52,347 nt of DNA from JBOGJG01 sp050747825 (GCA_050747825.1 JBOGJG010000226.1:1-52347), one strand, 5' to 3'. Shown: positions 41,386-49,313, numbered from the stretch's first letter. Notes: generated by a model not told the origin, from the letters alone. Numbers and translations: made by a program.

Positions 41386-42293
41386 ATGTCGCGTCTACTT
41401 CTTACAATCCTGACGGCTGTCTCCGATGCGCTATCGGCCGCATATGACGGTGGTCCCGGACGCTATTGGCCGCAATGGCGGGGGCCACTGGGCACCGGCG
41501 TTGCGCCGCACGCCAACCCCCCCGTGGAATGGAGCGAGAGCAAAAACATCCGTTGGAAAATCGCGCTGCCCGGTAAGGGGCATTCGCCGCCGCCGTACCG
41601 CATGGCGAAGCTCTGCCACCCAAATACAGCGATGACCCGGGCGCCCATGACATCCGGCCGGTGAGGCACCGGCATAAGTTTATGGTCATGGCTGTCCGCA
41701 GAGACGACGGCAAGATTCTCTGGCAGCGGACCGTGCGCGAGGAACTTCCGCACGAAGGCGCATTACACCGCAAGCCTTGCGTCCCACTCGCCGGTGACCG
41801 ACGGCGAACGTGTGTTCGCGTACTTCGGCTCCTACGGTCTCTACTTCTTGATTTGGACGGCAAGCTGCTGTGGGAAACCGACCTCGGCCGGATGCACCCG
41901 CTGCACGGGCATGGCGAGGGCAGTTCACCGGCCCTCTACCGCAAGACCCTTATCATCAATTGGGACCACGAGGGCGAGTCGTTTGTGGTCGCTTTCGACA
42001 AACGCACCGGCAAGCAGCGCTGGAAAGTCCATCGTGACCGCGGCACGTCGTGGACCACGCCCATTGTTGTCGAGCATTCCGCCGAGCGGGACAAGCCACA
42101 GGTCATTATCAGCGGCTCAGAGCGCCTGCGGGCCTACGACTTGGCCACTGGCGAGGTCGTCTGGGAATGCGGCGGGCTGTCGGCAGAAAACGTGGTCTCT
42201 TCGCCCGTGGCAGGTCACGGCCTGGTCTTCGCCGGCAGCACTTACGACAGGCAGGGGGAACGAAACCTCTACTGCATCGCCGAAGAGCAGTGA
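41386..42293 (+). pseudogene. PQQ-like beta-propeller gene, several frameshifts
   Basis: The start (MSRLLLTILTAVSDALSAAY) and YWPQWRGPLGTGVAPHANPP match secreted BamB-like PQQ-repeat proteins. The expected sequence then jumps frame near 41580 (a block after GKGH is missing), again near 41770 (ELPHEGA to HYTASLASHSPVTDGERVFAYFGSYGLY) and back near 41850 (LDLDGKLLWETDLGRM). Good blades follow (HGHGEGSSPAL, DKRTGKQRWKV, YDLATGEVVWECGGLSAENV) until a stop at 42293, about half the usual length. The gene is dead, unless small indels are assembly errors; the missing C-terminal half argues for decay. Confidence 0.82.
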
Positions 42294-42380
42294 GGATTTT
42301 CCAGAAGCGGTCCTTAAAGTGGACACCAGGCAGCTCCACTGGGCATGGATACTTCTTAATTACGTGATAATATTACCTAT

Positions 42381-43616
42381 ATGAGTGGTTCTGATACGGA
42401 CATGAAAGGGGACATCACTGCGGCCAGGTACCGGGGCGAATCCATCGGGCTGATGGAGCCGCTGCTCGTCGGCGAAGGCTCCAGGCACCGTACGCAACTG
42501 ACGGACCTCGCCGTCGAGCTGGCCGGCCGGTCGGCGGGATTCCGCCGCAGCCTGCCCCAAGGGGTGCGCGCCGCGCTGGCCAACCTCGTGCGGGCAATGA
42601 ATTGCTATTACAGCAACCTGATCGAGGGGCACGACACCCACCCAGTCGATATCGAGCGGGCGCTCAAGAATGATTACAGCGCCGATCCGGAAAAGCGGAA
42701 CCTCCAGCTTGAGGCCAGGGCCCATATCACGGTCCAGAAGTGGATCGATGAGGGAGGACTCAGGGGCCGGGCCACGACCATGGAAGGCCTCTGTGAAATC
42801 CACCGCCGCTTCGGTGAATTGCTGCCTGACGAGCTACTCTGGGCACAGGACCTGGACACCGGAGAGCGCATCAGAGTCGTACCTGGCAAACTACGCGACC
42901 GCGATGTCAGAGTGGGCGGCCATATCCCGGTCAGCCCCGGCGCCCTACCCCGCTTCCTGGAGCGCTTCGAGTCCGTTTACGGCCGGCTCGGCAAGACGGA
43001 CACCATCCTGGCCGCGGCCGCCGCGCACCACCGCCTACTGTGGATTCACCCCTTCGTGGATGGTAACGGACGCGTCGCTCGCCTCATGTCGTACACGATG
43101 CTGCTGGAGGCTCTGGACACCGGCGGCATCTGGTCGGTTGCAAGAGGGTTGGCGCGCAATGAGAGCGCCTACAAGAGCCATCTGGCTGCTTGCGACCGGG
43201 AACGGCGCAACGACCTGGACGGTCGCGGCCATCTGAGCGAAGAGGCTCTGGCTGAATTTGGCCGCTTTTTCCTGAGGACATGCATCGACCAGGTGGATTT
43301 CATGGACGGGCTGGTCCAGCCGGAGCGCCTGCGCGATCGCATCCTGATCTGGACGGAAGAGGAAATCCGCGCCGGTACGCTGCCTGCTAAATCCGGCGCA
43401 GTTCTGGAAGCGGTTCTGTACCGCGGCGAACTGCCGAGAGGCGAAATTGCCGGCATACTCGGCACCAGCGAACGGCAGGGCAGACGCGTCACGGCGGCGC
43501 TGATCGGGAAAGAGGTGCTGGTCTCGGAAAGCACCCGCGCCCCGCTCCGCCTCACCTTCCCGGCAAAGCTCGCTTCACGCTGGATGCCGGGATTATTCCC
43601 GGACAGGGCCGGGTGA
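42381..43616 (+). CDS. Fic-domain protein, class II (self-inhibited AMP transferase)
   Basis: The 411-residue protein has the Fic motif HPFVDGNGRVAR (His223) and, near the N-terminus, the inhibitory motif S78NLIEG83 ([S/T]xxxE[G/N]) inside MNCYYSNLIEGHDT, so it is a class II Fic enzyme. Such proteins add AMP (or remove it) on target proteins and the inhibitory helix blocks ATP. A C-terminal winged helix (about 330-400, with ILGTSERQGRRVTAALIG) probably binds DNA. The ATG follows an AT-rich stretch (GATAATATTACC) with no Shine-Dalgarno. No antitoxin gene is adjacent. Confidence 0.93.
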   Translation: MSGSDTDMKGDITAARYRGESIGLMEPLLVGEGSRHRTQLTDLAVELAGRSAGFRRSLPQGVRAALANLVRAMNCYYSNLIEGHDTHPVDIERALKNDYSADPEKRNLQLEARAHITVQKWIDEGGLRGRATTMEGLCEIHRRFGELLPDELLWAQDLDTGERIRVVPGKLRDRDVRVGGHIPVSPGALPRFLERFESVYGRLGKTDTILAAAAAHHRLLWIHPFVDGNGRVARLMSYTMLLEALDTGGIWSVARGLARNESAYKSHLAACDRERRNDLDGRGHLSEEALAEFGRFFLRTCIDQVDFMDGLVQPERLRDRILIWTEEEIRAGTLPAKSGAVLEAVLYRGELPRGEIAGILGTSERQGRRVTAALIGKEVLVSESTRAPLRLTFPAKLASRWMPGLFPDRAG

Positions 43617-43764
43617 AGTGCATCCAAATTTGAGGAGGCCTTGGCGAAAATAGGACTGGGGGTCTTTCGGGGAAGGAAGCGTATTGAGACCGGGCGGGCT
43701 GACCCGAGATTGAAGCCGGCGCGACGCGTACTCACCGCCGAGCTTCAATAACACTAATAGGATA

Positions 43765-44046
43765 TTGCGCCCAGAAGGGGATCGGACGAAACGAGGGTCA
43801 GACTCTCGACCAAGGCGACGGCTACCTCGTGACGGGAATACGAATGCCGTTCGCGATTTGAAATTCGATCACGTCCATGACGGCGTTCATCAAGTTGAGG
43901 GAGGCCAATACTATGCCTGTGTCGATTTCAAGGAGGGTGAAAAGGTCTTAGACCTGGATTTCTATCTCCAACCAACTTCCTCAGGGGATCTGGAAGTCTC
44001 CAATATCGTCATCCACAAGATCGACGGAAAGAAAGTGGGTCAATAG
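43765..44046 (+). pseudogene. 3' fragment of a small secreted/lipoprotein-type gene
   Basis: Only the part from about 43855 looks coded: LKFDHVHDGVHQVEGGQYYACVDFKEGEKVLDLDFYLQPTSSGDLEVSNIVIHKIDGKKVG. It resembles the C-terminal half of small exported proteins with the DHVHDGVH and DLDFY signatures. The frame upstream is Arg-rich and lacks a plausible start or signal peptide, so the 5' end seems lost. The segment 43617-43764 before it holds nothing I recognise. Confidence 0.5.
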
Positions 44047-45374
44047 TGGTCTGGAGATCCAGGTATGCCGTCCTTTTAGGAGTTGCCGGGCTGGCCGTTG
44101 TTCTTGCGCTCAGCCTGGGTCTCCCTGAGCGGGTGACCGGGCAGAAGAAGGTGCCGGCGAAGGCCCCATCTTTCGCCGAAGCCACTGGTTCTCCTGAGCA
44201 AAAAGGGAAACCGAATCGTCTGGTTCAGGAGAAAAGCCCCTATTTGCTCCAGCACGCCTACAACCCCGTGGACTGGTATCCCTGGGGTGAAGAAGCGTTC
44301 CAGAAAGCCCGACAGGAAAAGAAGCCGATCTTCCTTTCCGTCGGATATTCCACTTGCCATTGGTGCCACGTCATGGAGCGCGAATCGTTTTCCGATCCCG
44401 ACATCGCCGCCGTCATGAACCAGCATTTCGTCAGCATCAAGGTGGACCGGGAAGAAAGGCCGGACGTGGACCAGGTTTACATGACCTTCATTCAGGCGAC
44501 CGCGGGCCGCGGGGGCTGGCCCATGTCGGTTTTCCTGACGCCGGAATTGAAACCTTTCTTCGGCGGGACGTATTTTCCACCCGAGAATTTCAAGACCCTT
44601 CTTTCAAGAATTACGGAAGCGTGGGCAACGGATCGCACGCGGATACTGTTATCGGCCGACCAGGTCACCGAGGCTTTGAAGAATTTTCGCGACGCTTCGG
44701 GAGACGGCGATCTCCAGCTGGAAAAGGATCTGCTGGACAGGACCTATCAATGGTACGTTTCGGTCTACGATGCGAAAGAGGGGGGCTTTGGTCAGGCCCC
44801 CAAGTTTCCCCGGCCGGTGGACTTCAATTTCGTCCTTCGCTACTACGCCCGGACGGGCGAGAAGAAGGCACAACAGATGGTCACTCATACCCTGCGCCAA
44901 ATGGCCGAAAGAATCGAGTTTCCAGGAGACGGTTCGGACGGCCAGGATCCGATAAAGTACTGGGAGGCCGCACAGCAAATTCTTGCTACGGCAAAGCGAG
45001 AACCGGATCGGATAGCACAGCACAAAGAGATTGTCATTTCCGAAGTTGAGAGACTGAATCTATGGGATCACTATACGGAAGTATCAGGGGAATATAAGCT
45101 CTCACTCATCAAAGCGCTATTTGAAATCGAAGATCCAACTGTGACGGATTTCTTTTTAGGCCAGTGCCAGCATGGTTCATTTGTTACCGAGGGGCTGGCG
45201 AGGATCGGCAGACCTGATGAAATGGACCTCCTGAGGAGAGATCTGATAGAAAAGGCCGTTCCTGCATTCAGGCAACATCTTAGAACCGTTCGCCGGTTCC
45301 CCGAGAGATATCTCCATACGCGACGGCATCTGGTCGTGAACGGCTTGCAGAATTACAGAAGGAACGACTGGTAG
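44046..45374 (+). CDS. DUF255 (YyaL/spermatogenesis-associated 20-like) N-terminus joined to an unrelated tail
   Basis: Residues 1-35 form a signal/anchor. Residues 57-289 match the DUF255 thioredoxin-fold domain: NRLVQEKSPYLLQHAYNPVDWYPWG, then STCHWCHVMERESF with the CHWC pair (Cys104, Cys107), GWPMSVFLTP and FGGTYFPPE. In full-length members the next phrase is GGMYDHLGGGFHRYS and a (alpha/alpha)6 barrel. Here the sequence changes after RQMAE (about 44913) to RIEFPGDGSDGQDPIKYWE and a 150-residue helical tail of unknown origin. The join is in frame. It may be a recombination product. GTG start overlaps the previous stop by one base. Confidence 0.75.
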   Translation: MVWRSRYAVLLGVAGLAVVLALSLGLPERVTGQKKVPAKAPSFAEATGSPEQKGKPNRLVQEKSPYLLQHAYNPVDWYPWGEEAFQKARQEKKPIFLSVGYSTCHWCHVMERESFSDPDIAAVMNQHFVSIKVDREERPDVDQVYMTFIQATAGRGGWPMSVFLTPELKPFFGGTYFPPENFKTLLSRITEAWATDRTRILLSADQVTEALKNFRDASGDGDLQLEKDLLDRTYQWYVSVYDAKEGGFGQAPKFPRPVDFNFVLRYYARTGEKKAQQMVTHTLRQMAERIEFPGDGSDGQDPIKYWEAAQQILATAKREPDRIAQHKEIVISEVERLNLWDHYTEVSGEYKLSLIKALFEIEDPTVTDFFLGQCQHGSFVTEGLARIGRPDEMDLLRRDLIEKAVPAFRQHLRTVRRFPERYLHTRRHLVVNGLQNYRRNDW

Positions 45375-45463
45375 AACTAGAGCAGTTACTGCAGCAATAG
45401 AAAAGGCTCCCCCTTCTCAGGAAGCACATCGGATACTCTTCATTTTTGCCCAAGAAGTCTGTT

Positions 45464-45492
45464 TTGATCCCGCTGCTTCTTCGTGATAAATT
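45464..45492 (+). promoter_or_regulatory. Promoter of the Phd/RelE pair
   Basis: TTGATC (45464-45469) and TAAATT (45487-45492) are separated by 17 bases. The antitoxin ATG lies 30 bases downstream with GGAG 5 bases before it. Confidence 0.5.
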
Positions 45493-45521
45493 GGTCAGAA
45501 TTTGGACTATCCGGAGTAAAG

Positions 45522-45782
45522 ATGAAAACGTTGCCTCTCTCTGAAGCGAAAGCACGGTTGAGTCAGCTCATCGATGAGGTGGTCTCACGTGATGAGACGG
45601 TCATCATTACCCGCAACGGAAAGCCCGTGGCGGTTTTGGTCAGTCCTGACGAGTTCGAGAGCTGGAAAGAGACTGCTCACATCCGCTCTGACAGAGAATT
45701 CATAGAGGAGATACGTAGCGGACTGCGTGCTCTAAAGCGGACGAGAAAATTGTACACGCTCGAGGAGTTATTTGAAGACTGA
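45522..45782 (+). CDS. Phd/YefM-family antitoxin
   Basis: The 86-residue protein matches the type II antitoxin family: MKTLPLSEAKARLSQLIDEVVSRDETVIITRNGKPVAVLVSPDEFESWKET is the Phd/YefM DNA-binding domain, and the helical C-terminus (FIEEIRSGLRALKRTRKLYTLEELF) would wrap the toxin. ATG 45522 is preferred to a GTG 39 bases upstream because GGAG precedes it. The toxin gene follows about 15-40 bases later. Confidence 0.9.
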   Translation: MKTLPLSEAKARLSQLIDEVVSRDETVIITRNGKPVAVLVSPDEFESWKETAHIRSDREFIEEIRSGLRALKRTRKLYTLEELFED

Positions 45783-45821
45783 CGGTTCGACTGAGCGATG
45801 AGTCGGCTGCACTAGCTGAAA

Positions 45822-46085
45822 GTGCCGGAGAAGGTGCGCAAGCTGATTCGAAGTCTGCACCTGGAATTGAAGCGAAAAGTCCGCGCCGGCATACAGGCGA
45901 TACTCGAGGATCCTTACAGGGGCAAAGCCTTGCGCGGGGATCTCGAAGGAATGAGCAGTTTAGCCGTGGGCAGGATCCGCATTATTTATCGCCTCTCCTC
46001 CAATATTGTCGAGATCGTCGCTATCGGATCTCGAAAGATCATCTACGAGGAAACATCGCGACTTATTAGGCGAAACGAAGGGTAA
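45822..46085 (+). CDS. RelE/ParE-family toxin, N-terminus interrupted by TAG
   Basis: From GTG 45822 the 87-residue frame has the RelE core: MPEKVRKLIRSLHLELKRKVRAGIQAILEDPYRGKALRGDLEGMSSLAVGRIRIIYRLSSN with the RIIYRL strand and a basic C-terminus. In the same frame ATG 45798 gives MSRLH followed by TAG (45813-45815) and then LKVPEKVRKL. The normal first strand and helix are therefore absent or interrupted. The toxin may be inactive, or start at GTG and be short. It pairs with the Phd gene. Confidence 0.72.
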   Translation: MPEKVRKLIRSLHLELKRKVRAGIQAILEDPYRGKALRGDLEGMSSLAVGRIRIIYRLSSNIVEIVAIGSRKIIYEETSRLIRRNEG

Positions 46086-46190
46086 ATCTCCGAGTAGCGC
46101 GTCTGCGGGAACTCCGCTTCCCGAGCCGGACCGGCTGGTATCGCTCCAAGGTGAAGATCTCTCGCCGTCCGCCCCAGCGACCGCCTCTAA

Positions 46191-46250
46191 GTGTCCGGTT
46201 TTGAGAAAACGGTGTCCGTTTCCGGACACGCGCATCCCAAAACCGGTCAC
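46191..46250. repeat. Nested inverted repeats around GTGTCCG/CGGACAC
   Basis: GTGTCCG (46212-46218) and CGGACAC (46223-46229) form a perfect 7-base pair with 4-base loop. Another GTGTCCG lies at 46191-46197. The outer arms 46191-46205 and 46236-46250 (GTGTCCGGTTTTG type) pair with two mismatches. It looks like a regulatory binding site or a degenerate dispersed element. Confidence 0.6.
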
Positions 46251-46613
46251 TTCGTATAAGAATTTGCTTTTTTTCGGGCCGTGGATCGGAGATCAAGAAG
46301 TGGGTGACGGCGGGTTTTGGGGGGCTGCAGACGAACAGGAGAGCCTTGAGGGTATTGACCGCGTCAGAGAGCAGCAATGAGTGGGAAAAGAGGGGAAAAG
46401 AAGACGCATCGTGCGGCGTCCGTCGATCCCATGGTGGCGCTCATCTCCTCCATCGACCAGCCCGACCTCATCCTCCGGCGTTTGCGAGGGTCCATTCTCA
46501 TGACTTCCTGGTTGAGCGTGGACTGGTTGATGAGCCACCCCATGATTCGGCAACCGTGTGCCAGAGCAAGAATTCCTCTTGGAGAACTCAAGAGCCAGTA
46601 TCGCCAAGGGGAT
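46251..46613. other. Gap with no recognised gene
   Basis: Between the palindrome and the vapC end there are several short open frames on both strands with low-complexity Arg/Ser/Pro translation. None shows a known motif or convincing start, and I see no RNA gene. Confidence 0.5.
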
Positions 46614-47015
46614 TTAGGCAAGCCGGACGTTGTGGATGAGGATGCCAAGTGCCGGGGCTCTCGAAAGGGGGCCATCGGTCGTCAAGAGCGGCGCGTCAAA
46701 AACCTGAGCTGTGGCCACATAAAACGAGTCGTAAGCGCTTACCTTGTTTCTCTGTTCCCAGGCTTCCCCGAGGAGCTGAAGGTGGGGGATGCGCGCAAGC
46801 TGCCAGGTAGCCAGGTCCCCCAGAGCCAAGGTTGCCCGGACCGGTTGAAGTTTCTTTCCGAGTACGGCGCGCCGAAGCACCGATAGTACTTCAACATCCA
46901 CAAGTTCAGGCGCGACTAGCAGAGCGTCTTCAACAATCTCGCCAATCTTCAAACCCAAGTCGGTGCGAAGAAGAAATTCCACAGCTGCTGAGGCGTCGAT
47001 TACGTATTTAGTCAA
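46614..47015 (-). CDS. PIN-domain toxin (VapC)
   Basis: VapC-type toxins are RNases that cut tRNA or rRNA. The 133-residue protein has all four acidic positions of the PIN active site: Asp7 in VIDASA, Glu42 in LVDVEVLSVLRR, Asp96 in AYDSFYVATA and Asp114 in LLTTDGPL. The start is TTG 47015, only 3 bases after the antitoxin stop, so it is coupled. Intact and likely functional. Confidence 0.92.
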   Translation of the reverse strand: MTKYVIDASAAVEFLLRTDLGLKIGEIVEDALLVAPELVDVEVLSVLRRAVLGKKLQPVRATLALGDLATWQLARIPHLQLLGEAWEQRNKVSAYDSFYVATAQVFDAPLLTTDGPLSRAPALGILIHNVRLA

Positions 47016-47018
47016 CTC

Positions 47019-47252
47019 TTACCGGAGTTCTCGATCCCGCCCGCGGCGTTCTTCCTCAAGAAGAGAAGCCGCAGAAGAGCCCAATTTCGTGCGGGGCCGT
47101 GAAGCCAGCCGCTCGTGAAACGTACTCCGTTCCAATTCCCGCTCTACGGAGCGCAGAACGAATTCACTAAGAGTAAGGTTGTGTTTCCTGACATGCCTCT
47201 TGAGGCGCCGATAGAGTGAATCCGGTATGTTCTTCACTTGGAGGTTCGCCAT
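47019..47252 (-). CDS. Ribbon-helix-helix antitoxin (VapB/FitA-like)
   Basis: The 77-residue protein has the FitA-type RHH start MANLQVKNIPDSLYRRLKRHVRKHNLTLSEFVLRSVERELER, in which the strand LQVKNIP contacts DNA. The C-terminal LASRPRTKLGSSAASLLEEERRGRDRELR would bind the PIN toxin. ATG at 47252 lies just downstream of a palindrome that could be its operator. Confidence 0.9.
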   Translation of the reverse strand: MANLQVKNIPDSLYRRLKRHVRKHNLTLSEFVLRSVERELERSTFHERLASRPRTKLGSSAASLLEEERRGRDRELR

Positions 47253-47262
47253 ATCATGAATT

Positions 47263-47280
47263 TAGCATGCTATCAGCATG
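47263..47280 (-). promoter_or_regulatory. Putative VapBC operator
   Basis: TAGCATGCTA (47263-47272) is a perfect 10-base palindrome located 10 bases before the antitoxin ATG. A second AGCATG lies at 47275-47280. RHH antitoxins usually bind such sites to autoregulate. Confidence 0.5.
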
Positions 47281-47371
47281 AAATCAACGAATTGCTGGTC
47301 TTGCCCTTTGTAACTTGAAGGTCGCCAAGACAGTCCCGCTTCTGAGTTCGTAGGTTTTGGGGGTGGCAGCG

Positions 47372-47542
47372 TTACTTGCCTCGCGCCGAGTTGCGGAATT
47401 TTGCCCAATCAAAGACCTTCAGGCACAGGTCGATCACACTGGCGTCGAGGCTGTACACCTTATGATGGAAGCGAAACTCGTGTCCGGGCGCTCGCTCCAG
47501 GCAGCGCCGGTACAGGCAGGCGAAAGGATTCTGAAAGATCTT
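47372..47542 (-). mobile_element. IS4-family transposase remnant
   Basis: The minus strand reads KIFQNPFACLYRRCLERAP, then GHEFRFHHKVYSLDASVIDLCL, then KVFDWAKFRNSARGK and a stop. That is the IS4 transposase region around the first catalytic Asp (LDAxxIDLCL), with the typical RFHHKVYSLDAS context. Only about 57 codons remain. Both the N-terminal part and the rest of the catalytic domain are gone, and no terminal inverted repeats were found. Confidence 0.8.
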
Positions 47543-47580
47543 CGCCGGCCGCCGGGCGTTAGCCCGGGGGGTTCCCCCAA

Positions 47581-48122
47581 CCTGATCTCGCAGTCATCCC
47601 CATTGAGCAGATCGAACGACGGATCTACTTGATTCGGGATCACAAGGTCATGTTCGACTATGATCTGGCTGAACTTTATGGAGTTCCGACGAAGGTCCTC
47701 AATCAGGCGGTTCGCCGCAACCTCGAGCGATTCCCTGAGGATTTTATGTTCCAGCTTAGCCAGCAAGAAGTGGACGTATTATACCGGTCACAAATTGTGA
47801 CCGGTTCCCAGAAGCATCGCGATCCTCGATATCTACCCTACGTCTTCACACAGGAAGGCGTGGCTATGCTCTCCAGTGCCTTGCGGAGCAAACGTGCCAT
47901 AATGTCAGATCAACATCTTCATCATGAGGGCTTTCGTCCGCTTGCGGCAGGTCCTGGCATAAGGATCTTGCCCGCAAAATAGAAGAACTCGAGAAAAAGT
48001 ATGCCAGGCATGACAAACGGATAGAGCTCGTTTTTCAAGCCATTCAGGAACTTCTGACTCCAGAACCACTCCCGCCGAAAAGGCAGATTGGGTTCAAAGC
48101 GAAGGAGGACAACGCATCATGA
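47581..48122 (+). pseudogene. ORF6N-domain gene, start lost and frameshifted
   Basis: From 47581 the frame reads VIPIEQIERRIYLIRDHKVMFDYDLAELYGVPTKVLNQAVRRNLERFPEDFMFQLSQQE, the ORF6N DNA-binding domain known from phages and islands. The start codon is missing where the sequence meets the IS4 remnant; the next TAG upstream leaves no ATG or GTG. After ALRSKRAI the expected IMRAFVRLRQVLA is in another frame (about 47920) and DLARKIEELEKKYARHDKRIELVFQAIQELL is in a third (from about 47970) to TGA 48120-48122. At least two indels are needed, so it is inactive or misassembled. Confidence 0.85.
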
Positions 48123-48128
48123 GTGACG

Positions 48129-48183
48129 AAAAAAGGGGACAGTCTACTCAATTAGGTGAATTGAGTAGACTGTCCCCTTTTTT
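48129..48183. repeat. Perfect 25-base-pair hairpin (AAAAGGGGACAGTCTAC type)
   Basis: Arms 48129-48153 and 48159-48183 are perfect complements with a 5-base loop (AGGTG). The sequence AAAGGGGACAGTCTACT is a familiar dispersed motif, often near REP-associated (Y1) transposases. Its A/T-rich ends also make it a strong terminator, here between the ORF6N remnant and padR. Confidence 0.9.
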
Positions 48184-48189
48184 CCCTGA

Positions 48190-48240
48190 TTGACTTGCCG
48201 ATATGCCTCGGGTAATCTAGGCATAGGTAGTCTATGCCTA
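48190..48240 (+). promoter_or_regulatory. padR promoter with overlapping operator
   Basis: TTGACT (48190-48195), a 17-base spacer and TAATCT (48213-48218) form a near-consensus sigma-70 promoter. An inverted repeat, TAGGCATAG (48218-48226) and CTATGCCTA (48232-48240), lies across the expected transcription start and the ATG at 48234. PadR proteins bind such palindromes, so autorepression is likely. Confidence 0.7.
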
Positions 48241-48617
48241 AAGCACCAGGAGTCCCGCCGGGGACACTGATTATGCTCATCCTTCGAGTGGTTGAGGAGC
48301 AGCCGCTGCATGGTTATGCGATTGCGCAACGCATCCACCAGCTCTCCAGTAAAGAACTGCAGGTGGAAGAAGGATCTTTGTATCCAGCGCTTCAAAAGCT
48401 TTTGCTCAAGGGCTGGCTGAAGGCAAATTGGACGGTCTCGGAAACCGGCCGCAAGGTGCGTGAGTACCGCATCACGGCCAGCGGCACACGGCAACTGGCG
48501 GCGGAGATGGCCGAATATCGCCGCGTCACGCAAGCCATTGGGATGGTCCTGAGTCGGAAGACGATCGGGCCGCGGGAGGAATCCGGCTGCAAGATACTCG
48601 TGATCTTGCTATTGTAG
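48234..48617 (+). CDS. PadR-family transcriptional regulator
   Basis: The 127-residue protein has the PadR winged helix (about 10-90): LIMLILRVVEEQPLHGYAIAQRIHQLSSKELQVEEGSLYPALQKLLLKGWL, then the wing YRITASGTRQL. The EGSLYPAL phrase is the family signature and the short C-terminal helix resembles Acidobacteriota PadR proteins that control ADOP ABC permeases. The last 20 residues (GPREESGCKILVILLL) look unlike the family and may come from a frameshift. Its start codon lies in its own operator. Confidence 0.9.
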   Translation: MPKAPGVPPGTLIMLILRVVEEQPLHGYAIAQRIHQLSSKELQVEEGSLYPALQKLLLKGWLKANWTVSETGRKVREYRITASGTRQLAAEMAEYRRVTQAIGMVLSRKTIGPREESGCKILVILLL

Positions 48618-48803
48618 GTAATCTTCTTTCTGGTTTGCGCCCCAAGGGTGTGACCCTGGAAGGGGAGGCGAGCCGGGGAGTGCTCTTCGGTCAAATGTCC
48701 TGACCGACGTGGAAAGCGACCACGAAAAGCTCGCGAACTCCCTGATCACCGATAATCTGGAAACCAGGTAGCTGCGTCTCCATGGCAGAATAACGGATCT
48801 TCT
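48618..48803 (+). other. Gap with coding-like debris
   Basis: A frame here reads DLAIVGNLLSGLRPKGVTLEGEASRGVLFG, and after a one-base shift VLTDVESDHEKLANSLITDNLETR. It has the look of coding sequence, but the family is not recognised and no start is seen. Confidence 0.35.
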
Positions 48804-49312
48804 ATGCTCAGATTAGAACGATATGAAATAGACCAGTCACCAGAACAAATCATCATCCGGCTCGAGCAAAGAAAAAATGCCCTCGTGAACATCGTGATCA
48901 GCCTGGGCGTCATCATTTTGGCCGTCTGCTGCTGTTTACATCAAGAGATCCATCCTCCTTTTATTATGTGCTTCTCGGGGTGGGCGTGCTCTGGTTAGTC
49001 GGAGCGATCCTCGCTTTGCGAACGGAGACTAACTATCTCCTTACCCGTGAAGGCGTCACCTACTCTTCCTCCGGCCGACCTGAGGCCCTTTCGATTTCCG
49101 CATCCGACTTGTCACATATAGTGCTTCTAAAAATCCTCAGACCCACGGGTCGCCAAAGAAAGAATGTGATCTTTCGCCGGCAGGTGAAATTAGTGGATAA
49201 GCAGGGCTTGGAATTCAAGGGAGATTTCAGACTCCAAAAAGAAGATACCGCCTATCGGCTGGCTTCGATGATCGCGGAGTTTTACGGAATCGAGCTCCGA
49301 AAGCAAGAATGA
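48804..49312 (+). pseudogene. Frameshifted membrane protein with PH-like cytoplasmic part
   Basis: Frame one gives MLRLERYEIDQSPEQIIIRLEQRKNALVNIVISLGVIILAVCC (one helix). A shift near 48958 leads to YYVLLGVGVLWLVGAILAL (second helix) and then a beta-rich domain with TNYLLTREGVTYSS to a stop at 49312. The whole would be a two-helix protein of about 169 residues with a PH-like domain, a common layout for small bacterial membrane proteins. The family was not recognised. One indel explains it. Confidence 0.6.
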
Positions 49313-49313
49313 T

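Noticed and set aside
46377..46886. 169-residue plus-strand open frame over the vapC end
   Set aside because: Its second half is antisense to the PIN domain, whose four acidic residues are intact; the first half has no motif.
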